A DNA stretch of 64,000 nt. Source: Iodobacter sp. BJB302 (GTDB lineage: Bacteria > Pseudomonadota > Gammaproteobacteria > Burkholderiales > Chitinibacteraceae). The notes below the pieces were generated by a model. That model ran no database searches. It was not told the origin of the DNA and saw nothing but the letters and a program-made list of their open reading frames with translations. Below are positions 55,530 to 64,000 of this stretch, one piece after another. The stretch is taken from contig NZ_PDZG01000008.1 of the NCBI RefSeq assembly GCF_002735645.1, forward strand, positions 34,514 through 98,513, in the 5' to 3' direction. The translations under genes were made by a program, and so were the position numbers. The stretch's first letter is position 1. The number at the start of each line of letters is the position of its first letter.

Positions 55530-56570
55530 CTATGCGCAGTGCAGCATTACGCGATCTGCCACAGGCTTCCCATGAGCTTGCGGTTTTACATCGCTATGAT
55601 GCACGAAAGCAGGTGCTTTTAGCCGGATACAGGCCGTTTGATAGCAGCCGTATTCATACTCTGCCAGTGTTTTATTTCCGATACGTTGATAGGCCATAGA
55701 AAGTAATTGATGAGCGTCCATAGCCTGACTAGCAAAACCCATTTCTGCAGCCAGCTCTTTTGCATTTTTAAAGCAGGAAATCGCTTCATCCATTTGTCCG
55801 CAGACTAAGAAAATCCTGCCCTGCAACAACAATTGCACAACATCCCCCCAGCACCATTCTTTGCAGCTTGCTTTTGACTGTGCCAGCCTGAGCCTGGCGG
55901 CATCCAGGTTATTTGTTTCCAGCGCAATTTTTGCCATATAGATATAAATTTCACCAATCAATTCCGGCGAACAGGCCTGCTGAGCATAGGGATATGCCAT
56001 CACTAAGGCATGCTGGCTTTCATGCCATTGGTTTAATTTAAAAAATGCGGACGCAAGGTTAATCCATGCTCTTGCATGTAAAAGAGGCGGCATTTGCTGG
56101 TTTAATAAAGCGATTGCTTGCTGATGCTGTGCCAGAGACAGCTCTATTTCACCATGAGCAAACTGAATCATGCCCATACCAATATGAGCATTGATTTTGG
56201 CAATTTCAGAAAACGATGCCTGTTTTAAGCAATCAGACCAATATTCAGCCGCTTCAGGATAATCCCCCAAAGAGTAATAAGTGAGTGCGATTTCTTGCAG
56301 CAGAGATTCCATGACTAAATTCTGACCGCTTATCTCAGACTGCGTTAAGGCCTGAAATAAAAGAGACAGAGACTCGTCAATACGGCCAAAAGAAAATAGC
56401 AGGCGGGAATAAGTGAGCGTAAGACGGGCCAGCAATTCAACATCGGAAAGCTTACAAGCACAAAATAAAATCCAAGCCTCTTCCGCATAAGCCAGTGCAG
56501 CGGCTGGATCAAGAGATGCTAAGCGGTCAGATTCGCTTAATAATCTTAATGTTTCAGTATGTTGAGGCAT
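55530..56570 (-). CDS. TPR protein, third tandem paralogue
   Basis: A 346-residue TPR protein of the same set (YPEAAEYWSDCLKQASF, NAHIGMGMIQFAHGEIELSLAQHQQAIA). It has no GGDEF domain. It lies 61 bases upstream of the previous paralogue, with no terminator seen between them. Its divergence from the others is greater, suggesting an older duplication. Function unknown. Confidence 0.8.
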   Translation of the reverse strand: MPQHTETLRLLSESDRLASLDPAAALAYAEEAWILFCACKLSDVELLARLTLTYSRLLFSFGRIDESLSLLFQALTQSEISGQNLVMESLLQEIALTYYSLGDYPEAAEYWSDCLKQASFSEIAKINAHIGMGMIQFAHGEIELSLAQHQQAIALLNQQMPPLLHARAWINLASAFFKLNQWHESQHALVMAYPYAQQACSPELIGEIYIYMAKIALETNNLDAARLRLAQSKASCKEWCWGDVVQLLLQGRIFLVCGQMDEAISCFKNAKELAAEMGFASQAMDAHQLLSMAYQRIGNKTLAEYEYGCYQTACIRLKAPAFVHHSDVKPQAHGKPVADRVMLHCA

Positions 56571-56695
56571 ATTGAAGTCAGCAGGAAGAGAAGCCTGTGA
56601 GAGTATTCTGTTTGATTCTCTGACTCAACAATCTTTAGCAAAAACTGACGAAATTATTAAAAATTAATACACTATTTACCTGCTAAACAATCAGG

Positions 56696-57397
56696 TTAAG
56701 GAATATCTGCGTAAGGCATACGTCGTAATACAATACCTGTTTTACGCATTAACTTACGATCTGATCTATTTTTATCAAAGTAGCGTGGGTTAGTCACCAT
56801 AGAGGCCAGCTTGGCTGATTGGCTGGCTCCTAAGCGGGCAGCAGATGTTTTGTAGTAATAACGAGCAGCGGCTTCTGCTCCAAACACGCCATTTCCCCAC
56901 TCGATTACATTCAGATAAATCTCAAAAATTCGCTGCTTATCTAAAATCGCTTCGAGCATCACCGTGATAATGGCTTCTTCTGCTTTGCGAAACGGGCTGC
57001 GGGCGCTGGATAAAAACAAATTTTTGGCCAGCTGCTGGCTGATTGTCGAGCCGCCTGCCACGATGCGGCCCTTTTTAATATTTTTTTCCCATGCAATCTG
57101 CATACCTTCCCAGTCAAAGCCTTCATGATCCAGAAATTTGGCGTCTTCACTTGCCACCAGAGCACGCTTCAGATTGGGCGAAATATGTACGTAATCCACC
57201 CACTGATGGCGTAATACGGCCTCCGGGTTTTCTTTTTGGATTTGGCTCAGTTGCTCCCGCATAAAAGAAGTCGCCGATGGATTAATCCACTTCCATGCTA
57301 AAACATGCGCAAAAATCCACAGATTCCACAGTAAAAACAAAACAAAGATGCCGAGCAAGATCCGGCCTGCCCAGCCAGCAATTGAGCGTTGTGCCAT
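56696..57397 (-). CDS. mtgA: Monofunctional peptidoglycan glycosyltransferase
   Basis: A 233-residue GT51 enzyme that polymerises lipid II into glycan strands at the inner membrane. One N-terminal membrane anchor (LLGIFVLFLLWNLWIFAHVL) is followed by the catalytic EDAKFLDHEGFDWEGM and GGSTISQQLAKNLFLSSARS, then EIYLNVIEWGNGVFGAEAAA. Its start overlaps the aroE stop by one base (TAATG), so the pair is translationally coupled. Confidence 0.96.
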   Translation of the reverse strand: MAQRSIAGWAGRILLGIFVLFLLWNLWIFAHVLAWKWINPSATSFMREQLSQIQKENPEAVLRHQWVDYVHISPNLKRALVASEDAKFLDHEGFDWEGMQIAWEKNIKKGRIVAGGSTISQQLAKNLFLSSARSPFRKAEEAIITVMLEAILDKQRIFEIYLNVIEWGNGVFGAEAAARYYYKTSAARLGASQSAKLASMVTNPRYFDKNRSDRKLMRKTGIVLRRMPYADIP

Positions 57398-58209
57398 TAC
57401 AATGCCGCCCTCATGCTATTTAAAACAGGCAGCACATCCGGACGCAGCCCCGTCCACAAATAAAACGCCTCTGCCGCCTGCCCCACCAGCATGCCTAAGC
57501 CATCCGCGCATTGCGCGGCGCCAGCCAGACGGGCATCCGCCAAGAAAGGGGTCTCTCCCTTGCCATACATCATGTCGTAAGCCAAAGCACCATCTGCAAA
57601 AACGCCTGCAGGCAAGGCCAGAGCCTGCCCGGATAAACTGGCCGAAGTTGCGTTGATGAGCACATCAAATGCGCCCTCAATTGCAGCAAATGCAGAAGAA
57701 TGAATCTGCAGCGCCCCGCCCGTAAAACGCTGCGCCAGGGCGTTTGCCCGCTCAGGCGTGCGATTAGCAATACTCAGGCTGGCAGGCTGCTCAGCCAATA
57801 ATGGCTGCAATACCCCCGCGGCGGCTCCGCCTGCACCCAGCACCAAAATCCGCTTTCCCTTTAAGGGCCCGTATCTGAGTAAATCACTGACTAAACCTGC
57901 ACCATCCGTGTTATCACCCAGCCAGCTGCCATCGGGATTAACTTTCAGCGTATTCACAGCGCCCGCTGCGGCTGCGCGATCAGTCAGCGCGGTGCACAGG
58001 CGAAAAGCTTCTTCTTTAAATGGCACCGTAATATTTGCGCCCTGCACGCCGGACGCAGCGAAATCGGCTACAGCCGCAGTAAAACCATCAAGTGGCACGA
58101 GGCAGCGCTCGTAAGTAAAATTTTCTAAACCAAACTGAGCGGCAAAAGCGAGATGAATCTGCGGCGATTTGCTGTGTGCAATTGGATTACCCAACACAAG
58201 ATATTTCAT
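57397..58209 (-). CDS. aroE: Shikimate dehydrogenase
   Basis: NADPH-dependent reduction of 3-dehydroshikimate in aromatic amino acid synthesis. 270 residues from the ATG at 58209 (MKYLVLGNPIAHSKSPQIHL), a typical N-terminus with GGA upstream; the frame extends to 58323 without support. The catalytic Lys is in GANITVPFKEEAFRL; the cofactor site is VLGAGGAAAGVLQPL with NRTPERA after it. Confidence 0.97.
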   Translation of the reverse strand: MKYLVLGNPIAHSKSPQIHLAFAAQFGLENFTYERCLVPLDGFTAAVADFAASGVQGANITVPFKEEAFRLCTALTDRAAAAGAVNTLKVNPDGSWLGDNTDGAGLVSDLLRYGPLKGKRILVLGAGGAAAGVLQPLLAEQPASLSIANRTPERANALAQRFTGGALQIHSSAFAAIEGAFDVLINATSASLSGQALALPAGVFADGALAYDMMYGKGETPFLADARLAGAAQCADGLGMLVGQAAEAFYLWTGLRPDVLPVLNSMRAAL

Positions 58210-58364
58210 AAAGCGTCCATATAAAGCCAGTTGGCATCCATCCGGATAAGGAATGCAAGAAGGCTTTGATCTATTCAAATATTCGCATCTGTACGCAGGG
58301 AAAATGGCTCTGAAGTACGCCACAGTTTAATTTGCTTGAAACAGAGCTTCACCTGCATAACTTT

Positions 58365-58817
58365 CTAGCCCTGAGTCCAGGCCAATCCGGCCGCTTTCCA
58401 GCCATTCACCTGCCCACGCTGCCCCGCAGCATTTTTATCCCCTTCAAAACCTTCCAGAATATTGAACGCATTGCTATAACCGTTCGCCGCAGCAAGCGCT
58501 GCAGCATCGTGCGAGCGTGCACCAGTACGGCAAAGAAACATCACCACTGCCTGCGGATCAACCGTTGCTTGCAAAGCTGCCAGAAAACCAGGATTAAGCT
58601 CCATTTTTGGGTATTGCTTCCACTCATTCATTTCTGAATCAGGCACAAAGCCTACAAACTGCCATTCTGCGTGAGTACGCACATCCACAAGCTTTGCCGC
58701 AGGATGCTCAGCCAATAAGGCCGCAGCTTCAGCAGGAGTCAACGCACCCTGGTAAGGTAAATTTGATGCGACGGCACGTTCATGGGCTTGTTGCAAAATA
58801 GTATCGACAGCGCTCAT
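58365..58817 (-). CDS. Rhodanese-like sulfurtransferase
   Basis: A 150-residue single rhodanese domain. The active-site loop is VMFLCRTGARSHDAAA, with the catalytic Cys; KLVDVRTHAEWQFVGFV is the conserved N-terminal block. AGGAG precedes the ATG at 58817 by about eight bases. It could carry persulfide sulfur; the acceptor is unknown. It lies upstream of aroE with 155 bases between. Confidence 0.92.
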   Translation of the reverse strand: MSAVDTILQQAHERAVASNLPYQGALTPAEAAALLAEHPAAKLVDVRTHAEWQFVGFVPDSEMNEWKQYPKMELNPGFLAALQATVDPQAVVMFLCRTGARSHDAAALAAANGYSNAFNILEGFEGDKNAAGQRGQVNGWKAAGLAWTQG

Positions 58818-59061
58818 TACACTTTCTCCTGTTGAAAAGACACAAACCGCATATTTTACCCTCAGCCGCGGCCTCTGTTAGATAAGTTTGTTTTAGCTGA
58901 AAGGAAACTAAGCCAATAAGCGTTAGTCGGATTACAATCTATGCGGTTTTAAAAAAAACTTCATATCAGCATATAGATTTCTGCAGGCTTAAAAACCTAA
59001 GATAAGATCGGCACGAAACAGTGCTGGCATCGCACCAAAAAAGCACGCAAGATACGTTTTA

Positions 59062-59078
59062 CTCACCATAATGGTGCA
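59062..59078 (+). promoter_or_regulatory. NtrC-like enhancer box upstream of glnA
   Basis: CTCACC-N5-GGTGCA matches the NtrC dyad TGCACC-N5-GGTGCA at 10 of 12 positions. It lies about 65 bases upstream of the -24 element, a usual enhancer distance. A second, poorer GCACC half site is near 59032. Confidence 0.65.
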
Positions 59079-59142
59079 TAAGTAGTTCCCCTGGGTCGCC
59101 GCTTAGCATTTATGGCACAATGGATTCAAACGTTTTAAATAT

Positions 59143-59158
59143 TGGCATAGTTATTGCT
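59143..59158 (+). promoter_or_regulatory. Sigma-54 (RpoN) promoter of glnA
   Basis: TGGCATAGTTATTGCT matches TGGCAC-N5-TTGCW at all but one position, with the correct GG/GC spacing. It lies 74 bases before the glnA start. Confidence 0.85.
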
Positions 59159-59231
59159 AAATGAACTTGTATACCGGCAACACCGGCGCCCGATCACTTT
59201 TACCCTCGCAACAATTTTGGAGAATCCCAAG

Positions 59232-60641
59232 ATGGCAGTAGCCGACGTTCTCAACCTTATTCAGGAAAACGGCATCAAGTTTGTTGACCTGCGTTTCACC
59301 GACACCATGGGCAAAGAGCAGCACGTTACTGTTCCTTCGCACGTTGTTGACGAAGAATGGTTCACAACTGGCCATGCTTTTGACGGCTCTTCGATTGCGG
59401 GCTGGAAAGGCATTCAGGCATCTGACATGCTGCTGATGCCTGATGCATCCACAGCCAATGTTGATCCTTTCTACGACGAACCTACTGTATTTATGACTTG
59501 TGATGTAGTCGAGCCAGATACAGGTAAGGGCTACGATCGTGACCCACGCTCGGTTGCTAAGCGTGCTGAGCAGTACCTGAAAGCCACAGGCTTAGGTGAC
59601 ACGGCTTACTTTGGTCCTGAACCAGAATTCTTTATTTTTGACGGCATCCGTTTTGGCTCCGATTTATCCGGCTGCTTCTACAAAATTGAATCCGACGAAG
59701 GCGCCTGGGCAACAGCCAATAAAGTAGAAGGCGGTAATAAAGGCCACCGTCCACGTCTCAAAGGCGGCTACTTCCCAGTTCCTCCTGTTGATAGCCACCA
59801 AGATATCCGCGCCACCATGGTGCTGATTCTGGAAGAGCTGGGCGTACCGGTTGAAGTGTTCCACCACGAAGTGGCGAATGCGGGCCAAAATGAAATTGGT
59901 ACTAAATTCAGCACCCTGGTACAACGCGCAGACTGGACTCAGATCCTGAAATACGTGGTGCACAACGTAGCAGACCAATACGGCAAGACTGCCACATTTA
60001 TGCCTAAGCCTATCGTTGGCGATAACGGCAGCGGTATGCACGTTCACCAATCAGTTTGGAAAGACGGCAAAAACCTGTTTGCAGGCAATGCCTACGCAGG
60101 CTTGAGCGAATTCGCCCTGTTCTACATCGGCGGTATCATCAAGCACGCTAAAGCTTTGAATGCGATTACCAACCCAGGTACTAACAGCTACAAGCGTCTG
60201 GTTCCGCATTATGAAGCGCCGGTTAAACTGGCTTACTCTGCACGCAACCGCTCTGCTTCGATCCGTATTCCACACGTATCGTCAGATAAAGGCCGTCGTA
60301 TTGAAGCGCGCTTCCCGGATCCATTGGCTAACCCATACCTGTGCTTCTCTGCACTCTTGATGGCCGGTCTGGATGGCGTGCAAAACAAGATTCACCCGGG
60401 CGATCCTGCAGACAAAAATCTGTACGACCTGCCACCAGAAGAAGACAAGCTAATCCCTACAGTTTGTGCATCTCTGGATGAAGCACTGGACGCGCTGGAT
60501 AAAGACCGTGAGTTCCTGACTCGTGGCGGCGTATTCAGCAATGAATGGATCGACAGCTATATCGAGCTGAAGATGCAGGAAGTAAACCGCATCCGCATGA
60601 GCACTCACCCGGTTGAGTTCGATATGTACTACAGCCTGTAA
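59232..60641 (+). CDS. glnA: Glutamine synthetase, type I
   Basis: ATP-dependent synthesis of glutamine from glutamate and ammonia; a dodecamer in the cytoplasm. 469 residues from the ATG at 59232 ([20 protein letters not shown]), with GGAG upstream. Motifs: [48 protein letters not shown] (preceded by GD) and the adenylylation-site loop ending NLYDLPPEE with its Tyr. This points to the GlnE-regulated GSI-beta type. Transcription should be nitrogen-controlled through the sigma-54 promoter and NtrC box. Confidence 0.99.
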   Translation: MAVADVLNLIQENGIKFVDLRFTDTMGKEQHVTVPSHVVDEEWFTTGHAFDGSSIAGWKGIQASDMLLMPDASTANVDPFYDEPTVFMTCDVVEPDTGKGYDRDPRSVAKRAEQYLKATGLGDTAYFGPEPEFFIFDGIRFGSDLSGCFYKIESDEGAWATANKVEGGNKGHRPRLKGGYFPVPPVDSHQDIRATMVLILEELGVPVEVFHHEVANAGQNEIGTKFSTLVQRADWTQILKYVVHNVADQYGKTATFMPKPIVGDNGSGMHVHQSVWKDGKNLFAGNAYAGLSEFALFYIGGIIKHAKALNAITNPGTNSYKRLVPHYEAPVKLAYSARNRSASIRIPHVSSDKGRRIEARFPDPLANPYLCFSALLMAGLDGVQNKIHPGDPADKNLYDLPPEEDKLIPTVCASLDEALDALDKDREFLTRGGVFSNEWIDSYIELKMQEVNRIRMSTHPVEFDMYYSL

Positions 60642-60657
60642 TCATTTGATTCGCTGT

Positions 60658-60697
60658 AAAAAGCCCGCACGGATTGACTCGTGCGGGCTTTTTTTTG
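60658..60697 (+). terminator. Rho-independent terminator of glnA
   Basis: AAGCCCGCACG and CGTGCGGGCTT form an 11-base-pair stem with an eight-base loop, followed by a T run. Confidence 0.95.
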
Positions 60698-60722
60698 GCC
60701 GCCATGGCAAAACTGATCCTTC

Positions 60723-61628
60723 TTACCCGCCAATCACCTTATTCCGCCCGCTGGCCTTAGCCTGATACAAACGCTCATCTGCTAATTTTAAAATATCCTC
60801 AGGATGAGCAAGCTGCTCGCCACTGGCTGTTGCAACACCGATACTGACGGTAATCACCCCAGCCACAGAGGATTTTTCGTGGGGTAAAGCGAGCAGCTCG
60901 ATATCGTGCCGCAGTTTTTCTGCCACAGCCACTGCGCCAATATGATCGGTGTCGGGCATGATCAGTACAAACTCTTCACCGCCATAGCGGGCGCCCATAT
61001 CCCCGCCTCTGCCTAATCCGAAACGCAATACCGAAGCCACACCCTGCAGCGCTTTGTCCCCCATTGCATGGCCGTAGTGATCGTTGTATTGCTTAAAGAA
61101 ATCAACATCAAGCAAAGCAATGGATAAGGCACAAGCAGCACGGGCGCAGCGGCGGCATTCATACATAAAGGTTTGATCAAACTGGCGGCGGTTAGGGATT
61201 TCTGTCAGCGCATCAATATTTGCCAGCGATTCCAGCAGGCGATGCTGCCGCGCTAATCGTAAATGCAACGCCACTCTGGCACGCACCACAGTGGCGTGAA
61301 AAGGCTTGGTAATATAATCCGAGGCCCCCATTTCCAGCCCGCGTGCCTCGTCTTCAGGCCGGTCGAGGCCGGTAATAAAAATGACAGCGATGCCCATCGT
61401 GGCGGGGTTTGCTTTTAAACGCTGCAATACTTCATAGCCGTCCATATCCGGCATCATCACATCCAGCAATATCAGATCAGGAATATGTTGAATTGCTTTT
61501 TCCAGCCCCTGCTCACCGCTTTTTGCCATAATCACCATATGCTCGTTTTTAAGCAGCTCACCAAGCACTTTGCGATTAATGGGCGCATCATCAACAATTA
61601 ATATTTTTTGCGGTGCGGTTTCACTCAT
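60723..61628 (-). CDS. Response-regulator diguanylate cyclase
   Basis: A 301-residue protein with an N-terminal receiver domain (about 8-125; ILIVDDAPINRKVL, the phospho-acceptor Asp in LILLDVMMPDMDGYEVL, Lys in ITKPFHA) and a C-terminal GGDEF domain (about 135-300). The active site is RYGGEEFVLIMPDTDHIGAV, with RGGD as the inhibitory RxxD site five residues earlier. It should make c-di-GMP when phosphorylated. The hybrid kinase gene is immediately upstream on the same strand, with an 11-base gap, and is its probable partner. Confidence 0.95.
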   Translation of the reverse strand: MSETAPQKILIVDDAPINRKVLGELLKNEHMVIMAKSGEQGLEKAIQHIPDLILLDVMMPDMDGYEVLQRLKANPATMGIAVIFITGLDRPEDEARGLEMGASDYITKPFHATVVRARVALHLRLARQHRLLESLANIDALTEIPNRRQFDQTFMYECRRCARAACALSIALLDVDFFKQYNDHYGHAMGDKALQGVASVLRFGLGRGGDMGARYGGEEFVLIMPDTDHIGAVAVAEKLRHDIELLALPHEKSSVAGVITVSIGVATASGEQLAHPEDILKLADERLYQAKASGRNKVIGG

Positions 61629-61638
61629 AGATCCTCAC

Positions 61639-63873
61639 TCAATTTTTTATTTTCAAAATTTCCGGTCGTTGCAGAACGAATTGATTTAATTCATTCAGCG
61701 CATCAGCGTATTCCAAATCAACAATAGCCTTATAGATCACATCTAACATGGCTTTTATCTCAGGATCACTATTCTGAGCAAGCAATCCCTTTTGCAGGCG
61801 ATTAAATGCATCTTCGGCATTTACATCATCAGCCTGCAGGTAAGCACGTAATTGATTGATTAAATCCGGAATTTGCTCGGTGCTGTGCGCAGCATCCAAA
61901 TCATCATATTCAGCAACAAGTGATAAGCCGTCCAGCAAATGATGCAAGGCGGTGATTAAAGAAGGAAGCTCTGCCAGTGCGGCTTCCGGGTTCCCCATTC
62001 GAAATGTATCCTCAATCAGGGCCGCTGTGGTACTGATGTTTTCTGCCCCCAGATAAGCAGAGGTTGATTTCACGCCATGAGCCAGCTGTTGCAGCTCATC
62101 CTGATTTACAGCAGAAAATGCGGCCTCCAAGCTGATGAGTAATTGGGCAGCATCCTTACGAAATAATTCAATTATTTTAGACAGGCGTAATGCATCGCCA
62201 GCCGATCTTGCCAACGCCACCTGCCAGTCCACGCCGGCAATCTCTGGCAAAGCAGCTAAATAATCATTCGTATTTTTTATGGATTGCAAAGATGCTCTGC
62301 CCCATTGATCAGATAATAAAGCGGCCGGTGATGCCCGGCCTGCCAAGCTTGCCGGCTTAATCCAGCGCAGCAATATATCGATTAAACCATCAGGATCGAT
62401 GGGCTTGGTAATGTGATCATTCATTCCCGCTTGCAGGCTAAGCTGGCGATCACCGCTCATGGCATGCGCCGTCATAGCAATAATGGGCAATTCATTTATC
62501 CCCAGAGCACGAATTTGCTGTGCGGCATTAAGCCCGTCTAATTCGGGCATCTGGATATCCATCAGCACTAAATCATAATGACCTGTGCTCACTTTACGAA
62601 TCGCCTCATAGCCATTCACAGCAATATCGATCGTAACAGGCACATCCGCCAGAATACCCAGCGCTACTTCCCGGTTAATTTCATTGTCTTCGACTAATAA
62701 AATTCGGGCCCCCTTTAATTGCAATACCGCATTTGCCATCTCAAGCGCAAAAACATGCTCTGGCAGAATCTGAGCAGGAAATCCACCATAAAGCGCCTCG
62801 TTAATACAATTAAAAAGTTGTGATGCATTAATCGGCTTGGTTAAAAACCCGTCAATATTTAAGCCTTCTGATTGTTGTTTTAAATCGTCCTTAGAATAGG
62901 CGGTTACCATCAGAATAGCGGGCATTTTGGGCTGATCCGATTGCTGACGGATTCGCCGCGCCGTTTCAATTCCATCCATATCGGCCATATGCCAATCCAT
63001 CAGCACCAGATCAAAAGACCGGCCATTTTTTTTACCCTGCTCCAGCTCTGAGAGCGCTGCGGCTCCCGAATCAACCGCCTGAAATTGCACCCCAAACGAG
63101 AGCAACATATCCCCCAGCAATTCGCGGGAGGCCGCATTATCATCCACTACCAATAAATTTAATTTTTCTAAGTTATCTGCCGAGTAGATCATTTTGTCCG
63201 GGAAATCATCACAAATACCCAGCTCAATACAAAAATCAAAACAGCTGCCTTTCCCCGCTTCACTGCGAACCGAAATATGCCCGCCCATTAATTCAAGCAA
63301 CTGCCGCACAATCGACAAGCCAAGGCCTGTACCGCCATATTTACGGGTAATAGAGCCATCTGCCTGCGTAAAGGCCTGGAATAATCCTTCCAGCTGCTCA
63401 GGGCTCATGCCAATGCCGGTGTCGCTTACAGAAAAATACAGCAGTACGCGATCGGGCTTCATTTCTTTCACCATCACGGTAATAATTATTTCGCCCTGAG
63501 CGGTGAATTTAGCGGCATTACCTGCCAGATTAATCAGAACCTGCCCCAGCCGCAGCGGATCCCCCATTAAATAACGGGGCACATCTGCGCCAACGCGCAA
63601 AATCACTTCGATTCCTTTATTTTCTGTTTTAGGCGTAATCAGGCTGGATGCGTTTTCTAAAACGGTTTCAAGACTAAATGGCACCGTTTCAAGGCTTAAT
63701 TTACCCGCTTCAATTTTTGAAAAATCGAGAATATCGTTGATTAACCCGAGTAAGTTTTCACCTGCAGTGAGTGCTTTTTCAACGTAATTACGTTGCTGGG
63801 CATTCAGCACCGTACGCAGTGCCAGCCGGCTCATCCCGATAATGGCATTCAGAGGGGTACGAATTTCATGGCT
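61639..63873 (-). pseudogene. BarA-like hybrid histidine kinase, 5'-truncated by an insertion sequence
   Basis: What remains is a hybrid kinase: end of the dimerisation domain ([20 protein letters not shown]), HATPase ([51 protein letters not shown]), receiver 1 ([13 protein letters not shown]), receiver 2 ([13 protein letters not shown]) and an HPt domain ([15 protein letters not shown]). The homology breaks just before SHEIRTP, near 63874, where transposon-like sequence begins. The first usable ATG (63834) lies after the phospho-accepting His codon, so a protein from there could not autophosphorylate. The sensor half is outside the window or lost. Confidence 0.85.
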
Positions 63874-63881
63874 CCGGTAAT

Positions 63882-64000
63882 TGTCAAGATAGTTGAGATG
63901 TTTTTACGATTTAAGCGACCTGTAATTCCTCGCTTGTTTTAGGCTCAATAGCCCGGTCGGGGTTCAATTGCACTTCATCTTGCCAGCTCCAGTTCCGAGT
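63882..64000 (-). mobile_element. End of an insertion sequence running off the right edge
   Basis: From TGTCAAGATAGTTGAG at 63882 the sequence no longer belongs to the kinase. It encodes the C-terminal end of a transposase-like reading frame on the minus strand and a short non-coding tail of about 30 bases, as expected for an insertion-sequence end. The other end, the inverted repeat and any target-site duplication are outside the window. Confidence 0.65.
63911..64000 (-). CDS. Putative transposase, C-terminal end only
   Basis: 29 codons in the last 90 bases (reading RNWSWQDEVQLNPDRAIEPK and on to EELQVA, stop at 63911). Too short to assign a family. Its position 38 bases from the break in the kinase gene, in the same direction, fits the tail of an insertion-sequence transposase. 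Confidence 0.5.
   Translation of the reverse strand, partial: TRNWSWQDEVQLNPDRAIEPKTSEELQVA

Larger units (their letters stand above)
58818..59231. other. glnA control region
   Basis: A 414-base divergent gap between the rhodanese gene and glnA. It carries an NtrC-like box at 59062-59078 and a sigma-54 promoter at 59143-59158. No gene is supported here; an in-frame upward extension of glnA to 59154 overlaps the promoter and is not credible. Confidence 0.7.

Overview
The window looks like the chromosome of a betaproteobacterium of the order Neisseriales, most like the Iodobacter/Chitinibacter/Chromobacterium side. This is inferred from gene content and order, not from a search. Supporting blocks are pcnB-folK-panB-panC, dacC-dat-ybeD-lipB-lipA, the DUF3683-type FAD/Fe-S dehydrogenase, and groESL carrying both CIRCE and a sigma-32-type promoter. 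No tRNA, rRNA or CRISPR array was seen.

Layout. Positions 1-12.5k hold mostly minus-strand housekeeping genes: the start of an ethanolamine-type permease, a LysR regulator, hemF, panD, a zinc-ribbon protein, an RNB-domain RNase, prfA, hemA, a PilZ-like protein and bioA. Dispersed repeats fill the gaps. Positions 12.8-15.2k hold a TonB-dependent receptor with a Fur box and a hairpin over its start. groES-groEL follow (15.3-17.5k). Positions 17.5-21.0k are accessory: an AT-rich orphan gene behind a C10 tract, an acyl-CoA thioesterase, then a holin and GH19 endolysin pair and a TPR gene, with attC-like recombination sites on both sides of the TPR gene. This looks like a small integron cassette array without an integrase in view. 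Positions 21.2-32.8k return to metabolism: AhpD-like, DOPA-dioxygenase-like and CopD-like proteins, then lipA/lipB/ybeD/dat/dacC, PhzF-like, pcnB, folK, panB and panC.

The most distinctive block is 33.1-44.5k, a same-strand run of seven signalling genes: CHASE2 Ser/Thr kinase, PP2C phosphatase, FHA protein, CHASE2 adenylate cyclase, class II cAMP phosphodiesterase, GAF-fused GspE/PilB ATPase, and GAF-HD-GYP c-di-GMP phosphodiesterase. All the visible catalytic motifs are intact. Together they could link protein phosphorylation, cAMP turnover, c-di-GMP breakdown and a secretion or pilus-type motor. A convergent PilZ-like gene, a paralogue of the one near bioA, follows directly.

Positions 46-64k hold a HIT protein, cysS, a decayed DUF559 gene, the large DUF3683 dehydrogenase, and three tandem TPR paralogues of which only one keeps a GGDEF domain. 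Next come mtgA/aroE, a rhodanese, glnA with a sigma-54 promoter and NtrC-like box, a response-regulator diguanylate cyclase, and a BarA-like hybrid histidine kinase. The kinase is cut at its H-box by what appears to be an insertion sequence running off the right edge.
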